Of a stretch of 64,000 bases of DNA, positions 25,481 through 51,130 are shown piece by piece. The DNA is from Apteryx mantelli. Taxonomy: Eukaryota > Chordata > Aves > Apterygiformes > Apterygidae. The position numbers were made by a program, and so were the translations under genes. Position 1 is the first letter of the stretch. The number at the start of each line of letters is the position of its first letter. The stretch lies in contig NC_089981.1 of NCBI RefSeq assembly GCF_036417845.1, positions 83,369,268 through 83,433,267 on the forward strand, given 5' to 3'. The notes beneath the pieces are model-generated. The model was given only the letters and a program-made list of their open reading frames with translations. It did not search any database and had not been told where the DNA came from.

Positions 25481-28400
25481 TCCTTGTAATGGGCCGTTGA
25501 AAGCAACTGGATCAGTACTTCAGCTCTCGCAGATGGTAACCAGGACCTGGGAGCACTCGCTGGATGCATAACTGGGAAACAACGTCAGGGTCTCTGCGGA
25601 CCTATACTTTGCAGTTTTTAATCCCAGAGTAGCACAGAAAGAGCATATCACAGAAGAAAAACAGTAGTAGTTTTTTTTTAATTTGGGTCTGGACCTATTC
25701 TTAAGTAAAAAGCTAGATTCTACTCACCAAAAACATTCTGACCTTCTGGTGAGAAAAAGGTTTTGGTCAATTAAAATTTCATTATTAACACAATAAAGCT
25801 AATAATTTCTCGTGAGCTGGTCAAGCTAGAGCAGTCCATCACGTCTGACAGTTTGCTAATGTGGTTTTAAGTGAAAAGAGCAGAGGACCATATTGATTTC
25901 TCTCATCAGTAGGACAAGCACTCCGGTAACTTCACTTTTAAGTAGCTACACAGAAGTATTGTATTATCTGCTACACAAGTGCTAAGGAGATTTTCAAAGA
26001 CTTAAATGATAGTTTGGCGCACAAATCTACTACAGACTAATGTGATGTTGGCACCCAATCCTCGTTGTGGCCGAGACTTTCTCCTGCTGCAAAGGTTCGA
26101 TTAGTTAAAGATACCAAAGAGCAAAAAAACACAACAAATGCAGAGCTGACGGTTCTCAGGTCACCTCTGTGATATCCAAAAATACACTGGAGCACATGCA
26201 CATCCAGTACCAAGCTGACCTGGAATTTCTCTCTCAAATACAGTCCCCCACGCTTTACTATAAGTGCAGTTTTATACAACTTCCCTATAACTGTTCAGAA
26301 CAATTAAAATTGCAACTATGCAAATTCCTCACTTCTACAAGAAAAGATACATTCCATTGTTTCAAGAGGAAAAAATAAAAAGATTTGGTAAGATTTTAAT
26401 ACGAATGCTATGGGTCATCATCCTCCTGATTTAGCAATCTGTTTACTTCGGAGTTGTCGTCTTTTAATCCCACAACAGTGCAAAAGGTCCCAATCTATGC
26501 CCTGTCCATTTAACACACTGCTGCTGAATATATTCCATACTGACCTATAGATTTATTTAGCCAACCCTGGACTCATATTTCTTCCCCCTAAGACCTAAAA
26601 GATCTCTCGGTGACTCATCTCAATGAAAAGAAGAGATCAAACAGGCAGGCATTTTTTTCCTTGAAGTACCGCATTCAGAATATTTTTTGGTGCAGCACCT
26701 ATGAAAGTGTTTAAACCTGGTTTACACTGATAGATCTCAGAAAATAATTGTAAATGGAGATTCATCATCTGACGAGGTATTTTCCCTGCAGGGATCTCGT
26801 TTTATCCCAGTGATATTCAATAACTTTCATCTACAATTTGAAAGAAAATATAAAACCCACTGCTTGTAAAATGTGCAGCTGTCACAAAATCTCAGGGGAT
26901 GGGAAAATAGATAAATTATTCAGACTAATCTGTAGTACCTACTAATGCTAACTTCTTCCAACTAGAGAGAGCTTAATAGCAAAGGTCATGCAGCTAGGAG
27001 CAAAGAACACAGGTCACACAAGACACACCACTACATGAATGAATGAATACTGGAAAGGACTTGGGGATAATGGTGGACAACTTCCAACATGTGAGCTGCA
27101 GTTATTTCTGATGCTAAGGAGGCGGAGGCAAACAAAAAATAATATTAAGCAGGGAGGTGAAAAAAAACAGAGGATTTACACATGGACTGAAGTTAACCCC
27201 AAAGGTATTTGGGTGTTTAACTGTCTTTGAGGATTTGAGTCCATCCGATTTAACAAAAGGCGCCGAGGAATCTGTGATGGGATCAGATCTGATCCGTATC
27301 TCTGTGTGGTCAGTCTGCTCCTATGCCTGTGATGCTTCTGCTGCTCTCCAAGCATCTTTCCAGACAGCTTTCTGCCCTTTGTGTTATGTGATATGTTCTT
27401 ATATACTAACACCATGTTTCCAAAACCTTTCCTCTCTACTGTTATTATCCTAAACTGGTAGGATATTTTTGTGTTACTGTTGTAACATTTAGAGGCCTAG
27501 AGTTTATTAAAACTGGTGAGACAGACTCTTCATTCAATTGGTAGCTCTGGAAAATATTACTTTGTCTATTCAGTGTTCAATCTGCTTTTCTGTAGCACAT
27601 TCTCTGTGCATTAGCTTCCCTCTTCTGGGGCAAAAATTGTGCCTTAACCTGTAGTTGTTAGAACAGTCAGTGCATTGATGGCCTACAGAAACACCTAATA
27701 ATGCAACAGCAATAACAGCAATGAGTTATTACTTTGTAAATGTTAAATGATATACACATACACACACATACACGTATGTCTCAATAAAACCATTCCAGTA
27801 GGAATTAGTTTTTCTGGGTTTTGGGTTTGTCTTACAAAATAATCAGTAAGATTGAGAACAGGACAAAGGCAACTTCTTTAAAGGTCTCCCTTCAACACAC
27901 TTTTGCTGGATGACAAATTCTCTCTCTCACTAGCACCTAGGTGCACATAAGGGAATATTATATCTCATATATTCAATCAGATCATGGCTGAAGAAGGTAC
28001 TATATGTACATACAAATGCCTTTTCCCTACTTTGCAGAAACGATGTCCCCACTGAGCATGATTTTGCAACATGCATGGAGCATGCCTCCAAGGGAGGTCC
28101 TCTCTTTGATGCCTTAAGTCCTGCCCTCTCTTGGAGGAATCAACGGTACCACTGCAGCTTCCTCAGCACTTTGTAAGGAAGTAGAGGGTTTGGGGGAGCT
28201 CTCATTCCCCCTCACCTCCCTCCCCATGTGGTAGCTATTTTTTGGGGGGCATCCAATCCTTCTACCAGAGGAAAAGCAACATTTTTAAAAACATCTCATT
28301 AGCAGAAAACGTAATGAATGAACTTGTATGTGGGCTGGTGAAAAGGGCGGGGGGGGGGGGAGGAAAGAAGAGAAAGAGAGAGCAGAGGAACACACGTCCT

Positions 28401-31319
28401 CATTTAGATGTCGTTTTCCTATTACTTCAAACAATTTTGCTAAATTTAGCATGCCTTCTGAACCCTTTTGGTTTAGTTTTATTTTTTTAACACTAAAAGT
28501 ATTTTAAAGTCTCTCCTTTATTTGCATTTCTCGCTTTGCATATTGTTTTTGTTTTCTTAAGGAAACTGGCAGCTGAAATGCTGTTCTAAAAACAAGTCAC
28601 AAACATTTAGTGGTGTTGCCATTTCAAACACCAGACTCAGCTGAAACTGCTGTGTGGCAAGACTGTGCTGTTTCAGCTGCTGGAGCCCTCAGAAAGGGCA
28701 AAAAATGCTGAATAAAAACAAAATATAAATCTTGAATCAACAAAATTCTGGGCTTTGTTGCAAATCACCATCCTTCAACAAAGCCCAAAACACAGGATGC
28801 ACTATTCTTTGAAAACACCAGTAGCCTATATTACCACTTTCACCCAGCCGTCCCAGCTTATGCGGTCCCCTCTACCGTAATAACCAAGTAACTTCACGAT
28901 GCCCGACGTTGCTATTTCAAAACAGATATTTCCATTTTGCAAATAATGAACCAAAGTATCAATGGAAAATCAAAGACCAGATCCACAAGGTGCTTAGATG
29001 CTTAGCTACCATAGATTTCAGCAAAAATTTGACCTTAGTAGCTTTCCCAAGCTCACACAAAGAAGGCAACATAGTGGTGAAACCAGCTACCTCTCCTGAG
29101 GTCTAGACTATAGCCTCTGCTGTAATTACTCGCAATTTCTCCTGTGTAGGGCTACTGGACACATTCTGACATTTGCATTAACCCAAATTACTCTATCAGT
29201 ACTCTCACTGAAACAAGAAGCACACATGTGCACGAGGAAGGCATGCAAGGGACCCATATATTAGCACTGAAATATCCACATATTTGCTATCCCAGTTCAC
29301 AACATATTTTTCTGAGGAGATAAATATAGCACTAAAAGAAAAGACATCGATTTTTGTTCTAGGGCCAGATTCTGATCTGAAATTCTCAGGGCAGGCAGCC
29401 TGTAAAACCTGCTACCATAGTGCATATGGGCAGTTGATCTTAGCAGATAACTCAAGAAGGTTTTTTAGCAGTGTTTCTGTTGCGAAATAGAGAGAAGTCG
29501 ACTAGCTGCCAACAGCTCCCAGTAAAGCTCAATACCTAATAACATGGCCAACTATTATTGCCTGATGAACAGCCTGCAGCATTAACACACTGCTTCAGTA
29601 CTGAAGCTTTGTCTTACAGGTAGCTACAACCCTTTGCTCCACCTGCAAACAGTCCCTGAACCACGCTGTGCTTACTCCTCAATGGAAGCGCCTACGAGCG
29701 CACAGACTTCATCCACTGTGTCGCAATGCAGAGGAAAGCGGTATCCACACGCACACTGCCCAAGCATAGAAACACTGTAGGCACTTCTACAGATCTTAGG
29801 AGAAGGCAGGGAAGGAGCCAGCATTGCGAACTGGCAGAGTGGGAGCACCGTCTGAAAGAACTCATGAAAACCGTGAAGGAGGCAGTTGCACTGGATCATC
29901 ACCACCACCATCTCCAAGGTCAGTACCAGCTTGTTAAGACACTACTGACTGCTCAAATGCTTACAGAGTTGGACAGCATCAGTTTTATAGTGTCTTCTGC
30001 CAGTGCATGCTTTTCCAAGCAGATTTAAGGGCTGCATAAATTGAGCTAAGAAGTCTATAGGTCACTTCTCAGTGAAAGAGAACAAGAGAGCAGTTTCACA
30101 AAAATAGTAACTTCAGTGAGTGCTTTTGGACAAAAGCCAAGAGATCAAGAGGAAGGATCCTATGGCCTGGACTTCTCTAGACAAAGGAGTAATACCTATT
30201 CATGGCTGACTCTTCAAAGTAAGCTCTAATTTACTCACATCTTCTCAAGAATACTTGCTTTCTGTTCTGGTGAGAAAAAAGAAGCATGCACCTACTTCAT
30301 GAAATAAGGAAAAAAATAGCAAGATTTTCTTTTCATATTTGAGATTGTTAGCAGACTCTGTGTCTGTGGGACTTTTCATTTCAAAATTAACTGTGCACTG
30401 AAGAGAGCCTGGAACAGCAGAGTTTTTATGCTTCCAAGTTTCGAGATGGCCTCAGAGTCCAGCTCTCCTCTTCTCTCTCATTTCTGGAATACTTTTTGAC
30501 AGTTAACAGAATCAATGACCACAAAGCAAAGTAGTCTGCCCAATCCATCAGGGCCTAAATGAGAAAAGAGGAGGAGGAGAGAGAGAACCTTCTAATGACA
30601 GGAAGGGGAGAAGAGGTGTAGATTTTTTTTGGCTTTATTCATGAGCATTTCCTCATGAATTCTGGGAGAGAGTCAGGAAACAAAGATAGCAGCCAAGATT
30701 CACCTTCTGAATCTTTTTAAAGGGGAACTAGACAAAAGAAGTGGTAGCAAATAAAGGAAATGCACAAGTAACCTTTTCTGTGCAAGGCAGATGCTACCTC
30801 TGTACACAGAGCTGGCACAAAACCAAGGTACAGAGATTCTTTGAAAAATTCTCAAGTAAATATCAAAAACATGAGTATGCCGATAAAAGCAGTTTTCTAA
30901 AGTTGATGGAAAAAGAGTGGGTTGATGTTCCTGAGAAGAGAGGGGCCAAAAAGATTCCCAAGTTTGGGGGAAGGAATGAAGAGAGAAGAGATGGAGAAAC
31001 CATTTATCTTGAATCTCAGTAAATGCCAACAGGCTCCAGAGAAGAGAGAAGAGCACCTGCATTGGAGCCAAGAGCCATTTCTGTCCTTCCAGAAAAGCTC
31101 ACCTGCCATTCTGAAATGAGCACGCAGATGTGCCTGAAATAAAGCCCAGCAGACAACACCAGTAACACCCAAGACTTGGGACCTCCTCTTTTTCAAGGGT
31201 TTGCCCTCTTACCCTGTTCTCCCCATCACAGATACATTCATTACTAACATTCAGCATCTCTCCTCACCACAAGCATTTCTCAGATCCCTACCAAGGGGGA
31301 AGATCCTGGAAAGCCACTT
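25481..31319 (-). other. MNAT1: MNAT1 intron 7, mostly unremarkable
   Basis: Long AT-rich intron. 26390-26560 has enhancer-like complexity. A CATA/CACA run lies at about 27753-27775 and a G11 run at about 28350-28360. GGGCCAGATTCTGATCTGAA at 29362-29381 resembles one end of a known sauropsid fold-back repeat, but the rest is lost. No exon or RNA gene found. Confidence 0.4.
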
Positions 31320-31960
31320 CTCCTCTTTCCCCAGCTCATCCCAGTGCAGCTCCCGCAGCCTGGCCCAGCCGCTGCCGTGCCCTAGCTGGGGAGCCGGCGC
31401 TCCCACAGGCAGAGGGAGGCCAGCCTGGCCCGCAAAGCTGGTACAGGATTCGGGAGGCGAGGAATAAGCAATCGCCCTCCACCAGATACGACAGCTGGCT
31501 GCCGATGGCCCTGCTCACCTCTCAAGGGGTCATAGTAAATGTTATGCTTCCCGTGTGGTTGCCAAAGAGAAGACGAACTCTTGGGGGGGCAGAGGGGGTA
31601 AGGCAAAAAGATGGGCAAGGAAAAACTGAAATACGGAGCGGGTTTTCCAAGGGCTTCTCAAACACCCCCCAGACACGTTCCCAACCTCCACAAGGAAACC
31701 TGCCCCAGAAGGAGAAAGCCCGAAGCTCAGGTACGGAGCGGCAACCCCAGGCTGGCAAGCGCGCGAGCCCCCGCCACACCGGGAGCAGCTCGGGGCAGAA
31801 GGCGCTCATGGCTGCGCACAGGGGCTGCCCCACCTGGCTGCCCTTTGGGTGGTAACACAAACCCTGCTCAGCCACCCTCCTCCTCTCACGTAGCCGCACG
31901 CCGCGTCAGCCGTCACCTGCGAGGATGGAAGGGAAGGAAAGAAAAGAGACTGTTTCATTT
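31320..31960. other. GC-elevated patch in MNAT1 intron 7
   Basis: About 640 bp with higher GC and scattered CpG (strongest at 31390-31410 and 31730-31780). It gives overlapping open frames of 116-125 codons on both strands. It is weaker than the islands at 7.6 and 14.4 kb and contains no recognised exon. Confidence 0.4.
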
Positions 31961-46089
<14,129 letters not shown>

Positions 46090-46370
46090 CTGACCTCATG
46101 TCCCATGCAGGCCAGGACATTGCAGGTTCCTGTAAGAAGCCCAAGGGCTGGCAGCTGAGCTGAAGCATCTCCTTTGGAAAGGCATCCAATCTGGACCTAA
46201 AGCCCTCAGGTCGTAAAGGTCCGGGCACGTCCCACAGGTAAGTTGTTCCAATGGTTAATTATCTTCACCATTAAGTATTCGCAGCTCATTTCTAGTTAAT
46301 CAAGCTCAGTTTCAAAGCACTGGCTCCTTCCTATGCCTTTCTCAGTTATATACCAGGGCAAGGTGCAAGT
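46090..46370 (-). mobile_element. Ancient CR1 relic
   Basis: On + the sequence GGTAAGTTGTTCCAATGGTT followed by AATTATCTTCACCATTAAG, with an upstream block CTGAGCTGAAGCATCTCC.. and GGCATCCAATCTGGACCTAAAG, matches the recalled 3' UTR of old sauropsid CR1 families in the same orientation as the copy at 21 kb. The 3' end may extend left to about 45825, where GGTCATTTAGTC appears. It is strongly diverged and non-coding. Confidence 0.75.
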
Positions 46371-47489
46371 GTTAAGAACTAGTATATACTTTTGCATGGC
46401 AAAATGATTGCATTAGTTTATGTCGGGCCAGCAGATCCGTACCTCAAGGAGACTGTGCAGCTGTGCAACACAGTTTGCTTCCTAAAAAAACGACTTCAGC
46501 TGATGAGCTCTGGCAACATAGATTAGATTCCACTTAGCAAGGGAAAAAAACCTGACTGGTTGCTGTTTCTGCCCTATAGATGTTTGGCCTTTCCTATAGC
46601 AGGATTATACTCTGCCTTGACTTCAGAAAGGGTTAGATGGAAGCGTAAGAGTTTCATTTCAACATACATTCTCAGCTGAATGGCCTTGCAATTACATCAG
46701 CTCTGTAAATGTTTTAAATAGGAGCAGTCCATACCTACACTGCAGACTCCCTGCAAGGCAAGTACAGCAATTTGGCTGTGCTGGCTCCTGAGCTAGCTGG
46801 TTTCCAGCTTGTTTAGATAAATCCAGATTACGCTGAGGTCACAACACTGAATACTGTATAGATCTGTGCGAAAAGGTAGGGATGGAAACCAGTGAAAGTT
46901 TGGGATGAGTGGCACCTTTTCCCCTTTCACTGATGCTGGGATAAGGTGCATTTACAACAATTCTTGTTGAAGTTAAAAGGCTCAATTTGACCAATGTTAT
47001 CTCAGTTAAAAGCCATTTGACCAGTAATATCTCACTTTTGTGTCTCTGCCCTGAGAGGTCCCTAGCCATTTCATAAAAGACTGGTATAAAAGGAAGCTGT
47101 TGTGTAACTTCAGAGACATCACAAAAGACAATAGCTATTACTTAGGACTTACACAGCACTTTTACAGATATAAAAAAAAATAAAAAAATTTCACATCTAT
47201 GAGGTAAGATTTTTAAATTTCCTGTATTCCACCTAGACAGCCAGCCTCACCTCTTTTCAGCTTTAGGAGAGGTTTATTAGCATGCTAAAACCAAAATGAA
47301 GGCAGCGGGGTGCAAGCTTCTGCTGCTGCATTGCTTTCTCCTGACAAACCCAAGATCTGACATTGTGGTCATGGGTAAGTATTTCTAATTCCCCTTGGAT
47401 GCCGTAATGTTTGTGTAAAAGAAACTGACAGTATCCAAATGGAGATAGAAAAGGCTTCCAAGAACACGGACAGCAGCAGACTTCCCTGC
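46371..47489 (-). other. MNAT1: MNAT1 intron 6, nothing recognised
   Basis: AT-rich intron without recognised features beyond a short A/T-rich run near 47170-47190. Confidence 0.4.
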
Positions 47490-47830
47490 CTCCTCTCCCT
47501 CCCGCCCTTATCCTCGTGGCGTACGATCTTGTTTGCTTGGCTTATTTTAGGCAGCGTAGCAGTCTCCGGCGTTTCGGAACGTATGGAACCACAGCAGCGC
47601 TGCTAATTAGAACGAAGGCATTTGCTTATCCTTCCAGCTTTGTTTATGTAAAAGGCTGCCCAGCGATGGATTTGCCAGCAGCCGATTTTCCATTCGTGCG
47701 CTGCGCTGCTCTAGATGAAAGGATGACAGGATTAAATAGTTAGGGGGAGTTTTAATAAAGTCTTTGCATTACAAATGAACCGGACGGCCTGATTTACTTT
47801 TCGCTATCCTACGCTGTTTGAGACATCTCT
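47490..47830. promoter_or_regulatory. Candidate conserved non-coding element
   Basis: About 340 bp of balanced-composition unique sequence with several CpGs and developmental-type words: CTGCTAATTAGAACG, TTTGTTTATGTAAA (forkhead-like) and GATGAAAGGATGACAGGATTAAA. Its texture differs sharply from the flanking intron. The 75-codon open frame has no family match. Enhancer function is inferred. Confidence 0.35.
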
Positions 47831-49619
47831 CAGTCAAAACAATAAGAAACAAAAAAAAGGTAGTGAATTTTTGTTTCAGACTGGGATGCAACATGGCATT
47901 AAATGAAAAAAAAAAGGGGGGGGGGAATTATATACATAGTAAAAAACTGCTCTTGCAGTGACAAGGAGCTTATTTTACCCAAAACCCAGTAATACCTAAC
48001 TATGTCCTTTCAGGAAAAGCTGCAGACCACATCAGAGCATCAAAACCAGACTATCAGTGCCCCTTTCCCACTGGGGCTTGGGGAGGGAATCTTGGCAAAT
48101 GCCCAGTCTATCAGTATTTGCCTGCCAGCAGAAAGCGGTTGGTTTAGCACACTGTTTTGAGGCCAGAAATATCAGCTTGAGGTGCAGCCTTTGCGTTTCT
48201 TCCCATCCTTTCTTTTCCCACTTTCCCTGCCTCCAAAACTACATTACCTTCCTTCACCTCCTTCCCTCAGCAGCAAAAAGAAATAACAACCGACTTCTCA
48301 GAAACCTCGCAAGTGCCAAGAGGGAAGAGGAGGGAGAATGACAACACCAAAAAAGCGCTAGTAGGGGAAAGAGGAGGAACAGCTATGACAAAAAACACCC
48401 CCAGGCCAGAGGCAGAAGCCAGAGATTGGGGTCATTAAAACTTGTCCAGACAACGCGCGGTTCTGTACTAGAGGTGGCTGCACTAGATGATGCAGCTAAA
48501 CTTTTTGCTTTAATTTCTCTCTGCTGAGCAACTTATTCAGCTCTGCTATCACCACATGAACAGAATACCTCACACGTCAGATAACAGAAATAGCAATATT
48601 TATGTGCTGAGTCTCATTAAGTCAGTTTGCAAAAATGTTATTTTTTTGCATAATCCTCTTCACCATCAGGTCATCCTCCCGTCCAGCGCAGCTCAGCTGG
48701 GGTAAGGAGAGCACTGGCGGTTGAAAAGAAACGGAGCCGTTTGCAACGCCAGGACACGGCTCTGCTCAAACACACCCTGAACATCAGCTAAAGCACGCAG
48801 CCCTGCAGAAAGGTTAACTGAGACCCTCCCCGACTCGCTATCAACTGAGTTTGTAATTACCCACATTCTTACAAGCAAATGTTGAAAAATACTATATATA
48901 TATTCCTTGAATTTTGTAGTACACGAAATCTTAAACTATTTTACTTTTAAGCTCACAACAGAATCGAGGCTTTGGAAAGTTGCTTTTGTGTTAACAGAAT
49001 TTCCTTAGGAACAACGTTAATGCAAATATAATGACAATATAGCCCAACTCAAAAGCTGTTTTTTCAGCTTCCACCCTCCCAATTTCCTATTGACAAACCC
49101 ATGTCAGCAGTGCTAATATGGCTTTCTGATTAACGGCTTTGACTACAGCAATACCCAGGCAAAGGAGAATGAAACTGATGGATTTGGAGGGCTCAGTTAA
49201 TATTATTTTAACCTTTACTCTCCTTGTCTTCCACAGCTTTTTTAAATAAACAAGAAAAATGTCAAACTAAAAGGCATAATACCATTCCTTAGTCTAGAAC
49301 TCCTATGACAGTGGGGTTTTTTTTCCAACATGACTCAAATATTTGATAGCAACGGCTCTTTCTTCTGTTCTTGAAAATCGACAATAAATCTTACTTCTTT
49401 ACTCAATTATCAAAAGTGCTAAGGGGATATCCCAGTAGCTAGATAGAGAACAGATGATCTCACACAGAAACCATCAAAATTAACACAAGTCTTTCTACTG
49501 ATCTCACCAAGCTTTGAACCTGAACACATGTGGCAAGACAAAGATAGAAGATTCAAGTACCCGCTTGTCTTTGGGATAGATAATCTCAGCTCTGTAGTAA
49601 CAATCTGCCTAGATTCAGA
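47831..49619 (-). other. MNAT1: MNAT1 intron 6, mostly unremarkable
   Basis: AT-rich intron with an A10/G10 junction at about 47908-47928. 48480-48640 has a complex, possibly conserved texture. Nothing else recognised. Confidence 0.4.
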
Positions 49620-49910
49620 CTTCATTTTTTTCTTAGTAAGTCCATTTGACTTCTGAATGCCAAAACAGATTGGAAAGAAGTGCTTTCTTTAGGGACGGCG
49701 GAAGTATAGGAGGAGATAAGAGCACTGGAGATGCTACTGACAAAGACGGTCACATAGATGTGATTTATTACGTGCAAACAGGTATCCGGGAGATTAACCA
49801 CATCGTTACATGGGCTAAATCACATGCTCGGTTATACTTCCCTCCAAAATTTTCCTTTATAACATTCTGACATAAATAATTATCTGACCCGACTTATCTT
49901 TAAGCTCTTG
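49620..49910. promoter_or_regulatory. Candidate conserved non-coding element
   Basis: Unique sequence with GATGTGATTTATTACGTGCA, GAGATTAACCACATC and ATAAATAATTATCTGACC words, typical of homeodomain, GATA and bZIP sites, and no repeat debris. The 74-codon open frame is not recognisable. Regulatory role inferred. Confidence 0.28.
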
Positions 49911-50779
49911 CCAAAAAGCCACATTTCTCTAATCTCTCGGAAGAAATCCTATGCCTGTTGAATATACAGAAATACAGTTCTTCTGGTTCGGCGCCAGCAT
50001 CAGGATTTAGCAGCTACTCTCTTTAGAGGAAGGCAGTCAGTCTTTCACTCTTTGCTCATGTCAGCGGCTCACGCTGCCTGCTTGCTGCTCTGGTCTCCGA
50101 GACCGGCTGCCGCAACGCAGCTACGACTCAGGGCATCGCCTGCCCGTTGCTCCACCAAGTCACTTGCTCACTTACGGCCAGAGACTTCAGAGTACTAGCA
50201 AGAACGGCCAAGCTTCCCCCCAGCCTCCATCCCTGGTCAAAGGCAGCCCAAGGCGACATTGCTCCTGAAAACGGAGAATAAAAACACAAGAGCGTTTTTG
50301 TGCAACTGAGCAGCCCCTGGGTCATGCCTGGGCTTCTCAGCGCTATTTCGCGGTCCTGCTCTGAGCTCCTGGCTCGATCCCAGCTCCTGGGCGCTCACTC
50401 TTTCCTTTGCAATCCACCAGACCCTATGCCTAAGCTCAGCTCCTTTTGCACCTTTGGTCGCTAGGAGTACTACCCTAAACACTATTTGGCCAGTTTCAGC
50501 TAGATTGAAGAGCCTTGCTGTGAACTGGCTGCTTTGCAGTGTTCAGACACTGGTTTTGGGGGTACAACTGCACATTTTCCCATTTTTCAGAGACAAATTT
50601 TCACTAAAGGTGACTCAGAGTCGATGCTCTGCTCAGTGTGCTATGCCCTTTCCCAGCGCGCTACGTTAGCAATACAGCATTAAGCAGAATTAAGCAAACT
50701 TTTGTTGCATTTCTACCATCAGACTTCTGGAGCTGTGATCACTTTGACTTGGCTATCAGCAAACTCACTCTGCAGCAGC
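49911..50779 (-). other. MNAT1: MNAT1 intron 6, nothing recognised
   Basis: Intron of average composition, slightly GC-richer at 50040-50400. No feature identified. Confidence 0.4.
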
Positions 50780-51130
50780 CAGTCTAATTACAGGATTAGA
50801 GGCCTTAATATAATATTGTTTTAAACATCTGCATTAAGGGCTGAATTTTCCAAGGGATGTGAAACAGAAGTCAATTTGACGCTTGCCACTTTGTGTGTCG
50901 CGGCGCCCAATGTTTAAAGGGGAACGGACCCACCAGCAGAGATCAGAGCTCACCCATCAGTTTGAGCCTTGGTACGGCTCAATCCGCCGGCGTTCTTATC
51001 TTGCTGCAGTAAGGCTGAGTGTCACGCTGATATAACCCATCAATTATGCAAGAAAATTATTTAGGATTTTGTGGAGAATGGTGAAATCTGCAGGAATCGG
51101 CTGCTTATTAATAGAACACAAAAGAAACTC
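50780..51130. promoter_or_regulatory. Candidate conserved non-coding element
   Basis: Begins with GTCTAATTACAGGATTAGAG, a paired or bicoid-like homeodomain cluster. It continues with a CpG-containing core (TGTGTCGCGGCGCCCAATG and CAATCCGCCGGCG) and ends in AATTATGCAAGAAAATTATT, an octamer/POU-like word. The change of texture from the flanks suggests a selected element; this is inferred. Confidence 0.33.

Noticed and set aside
26091..26103. GGTTCGATT word resembling a tRNA B box
   Set aside because: No paired T-arm, acceptor stem or A box at the proper distance.
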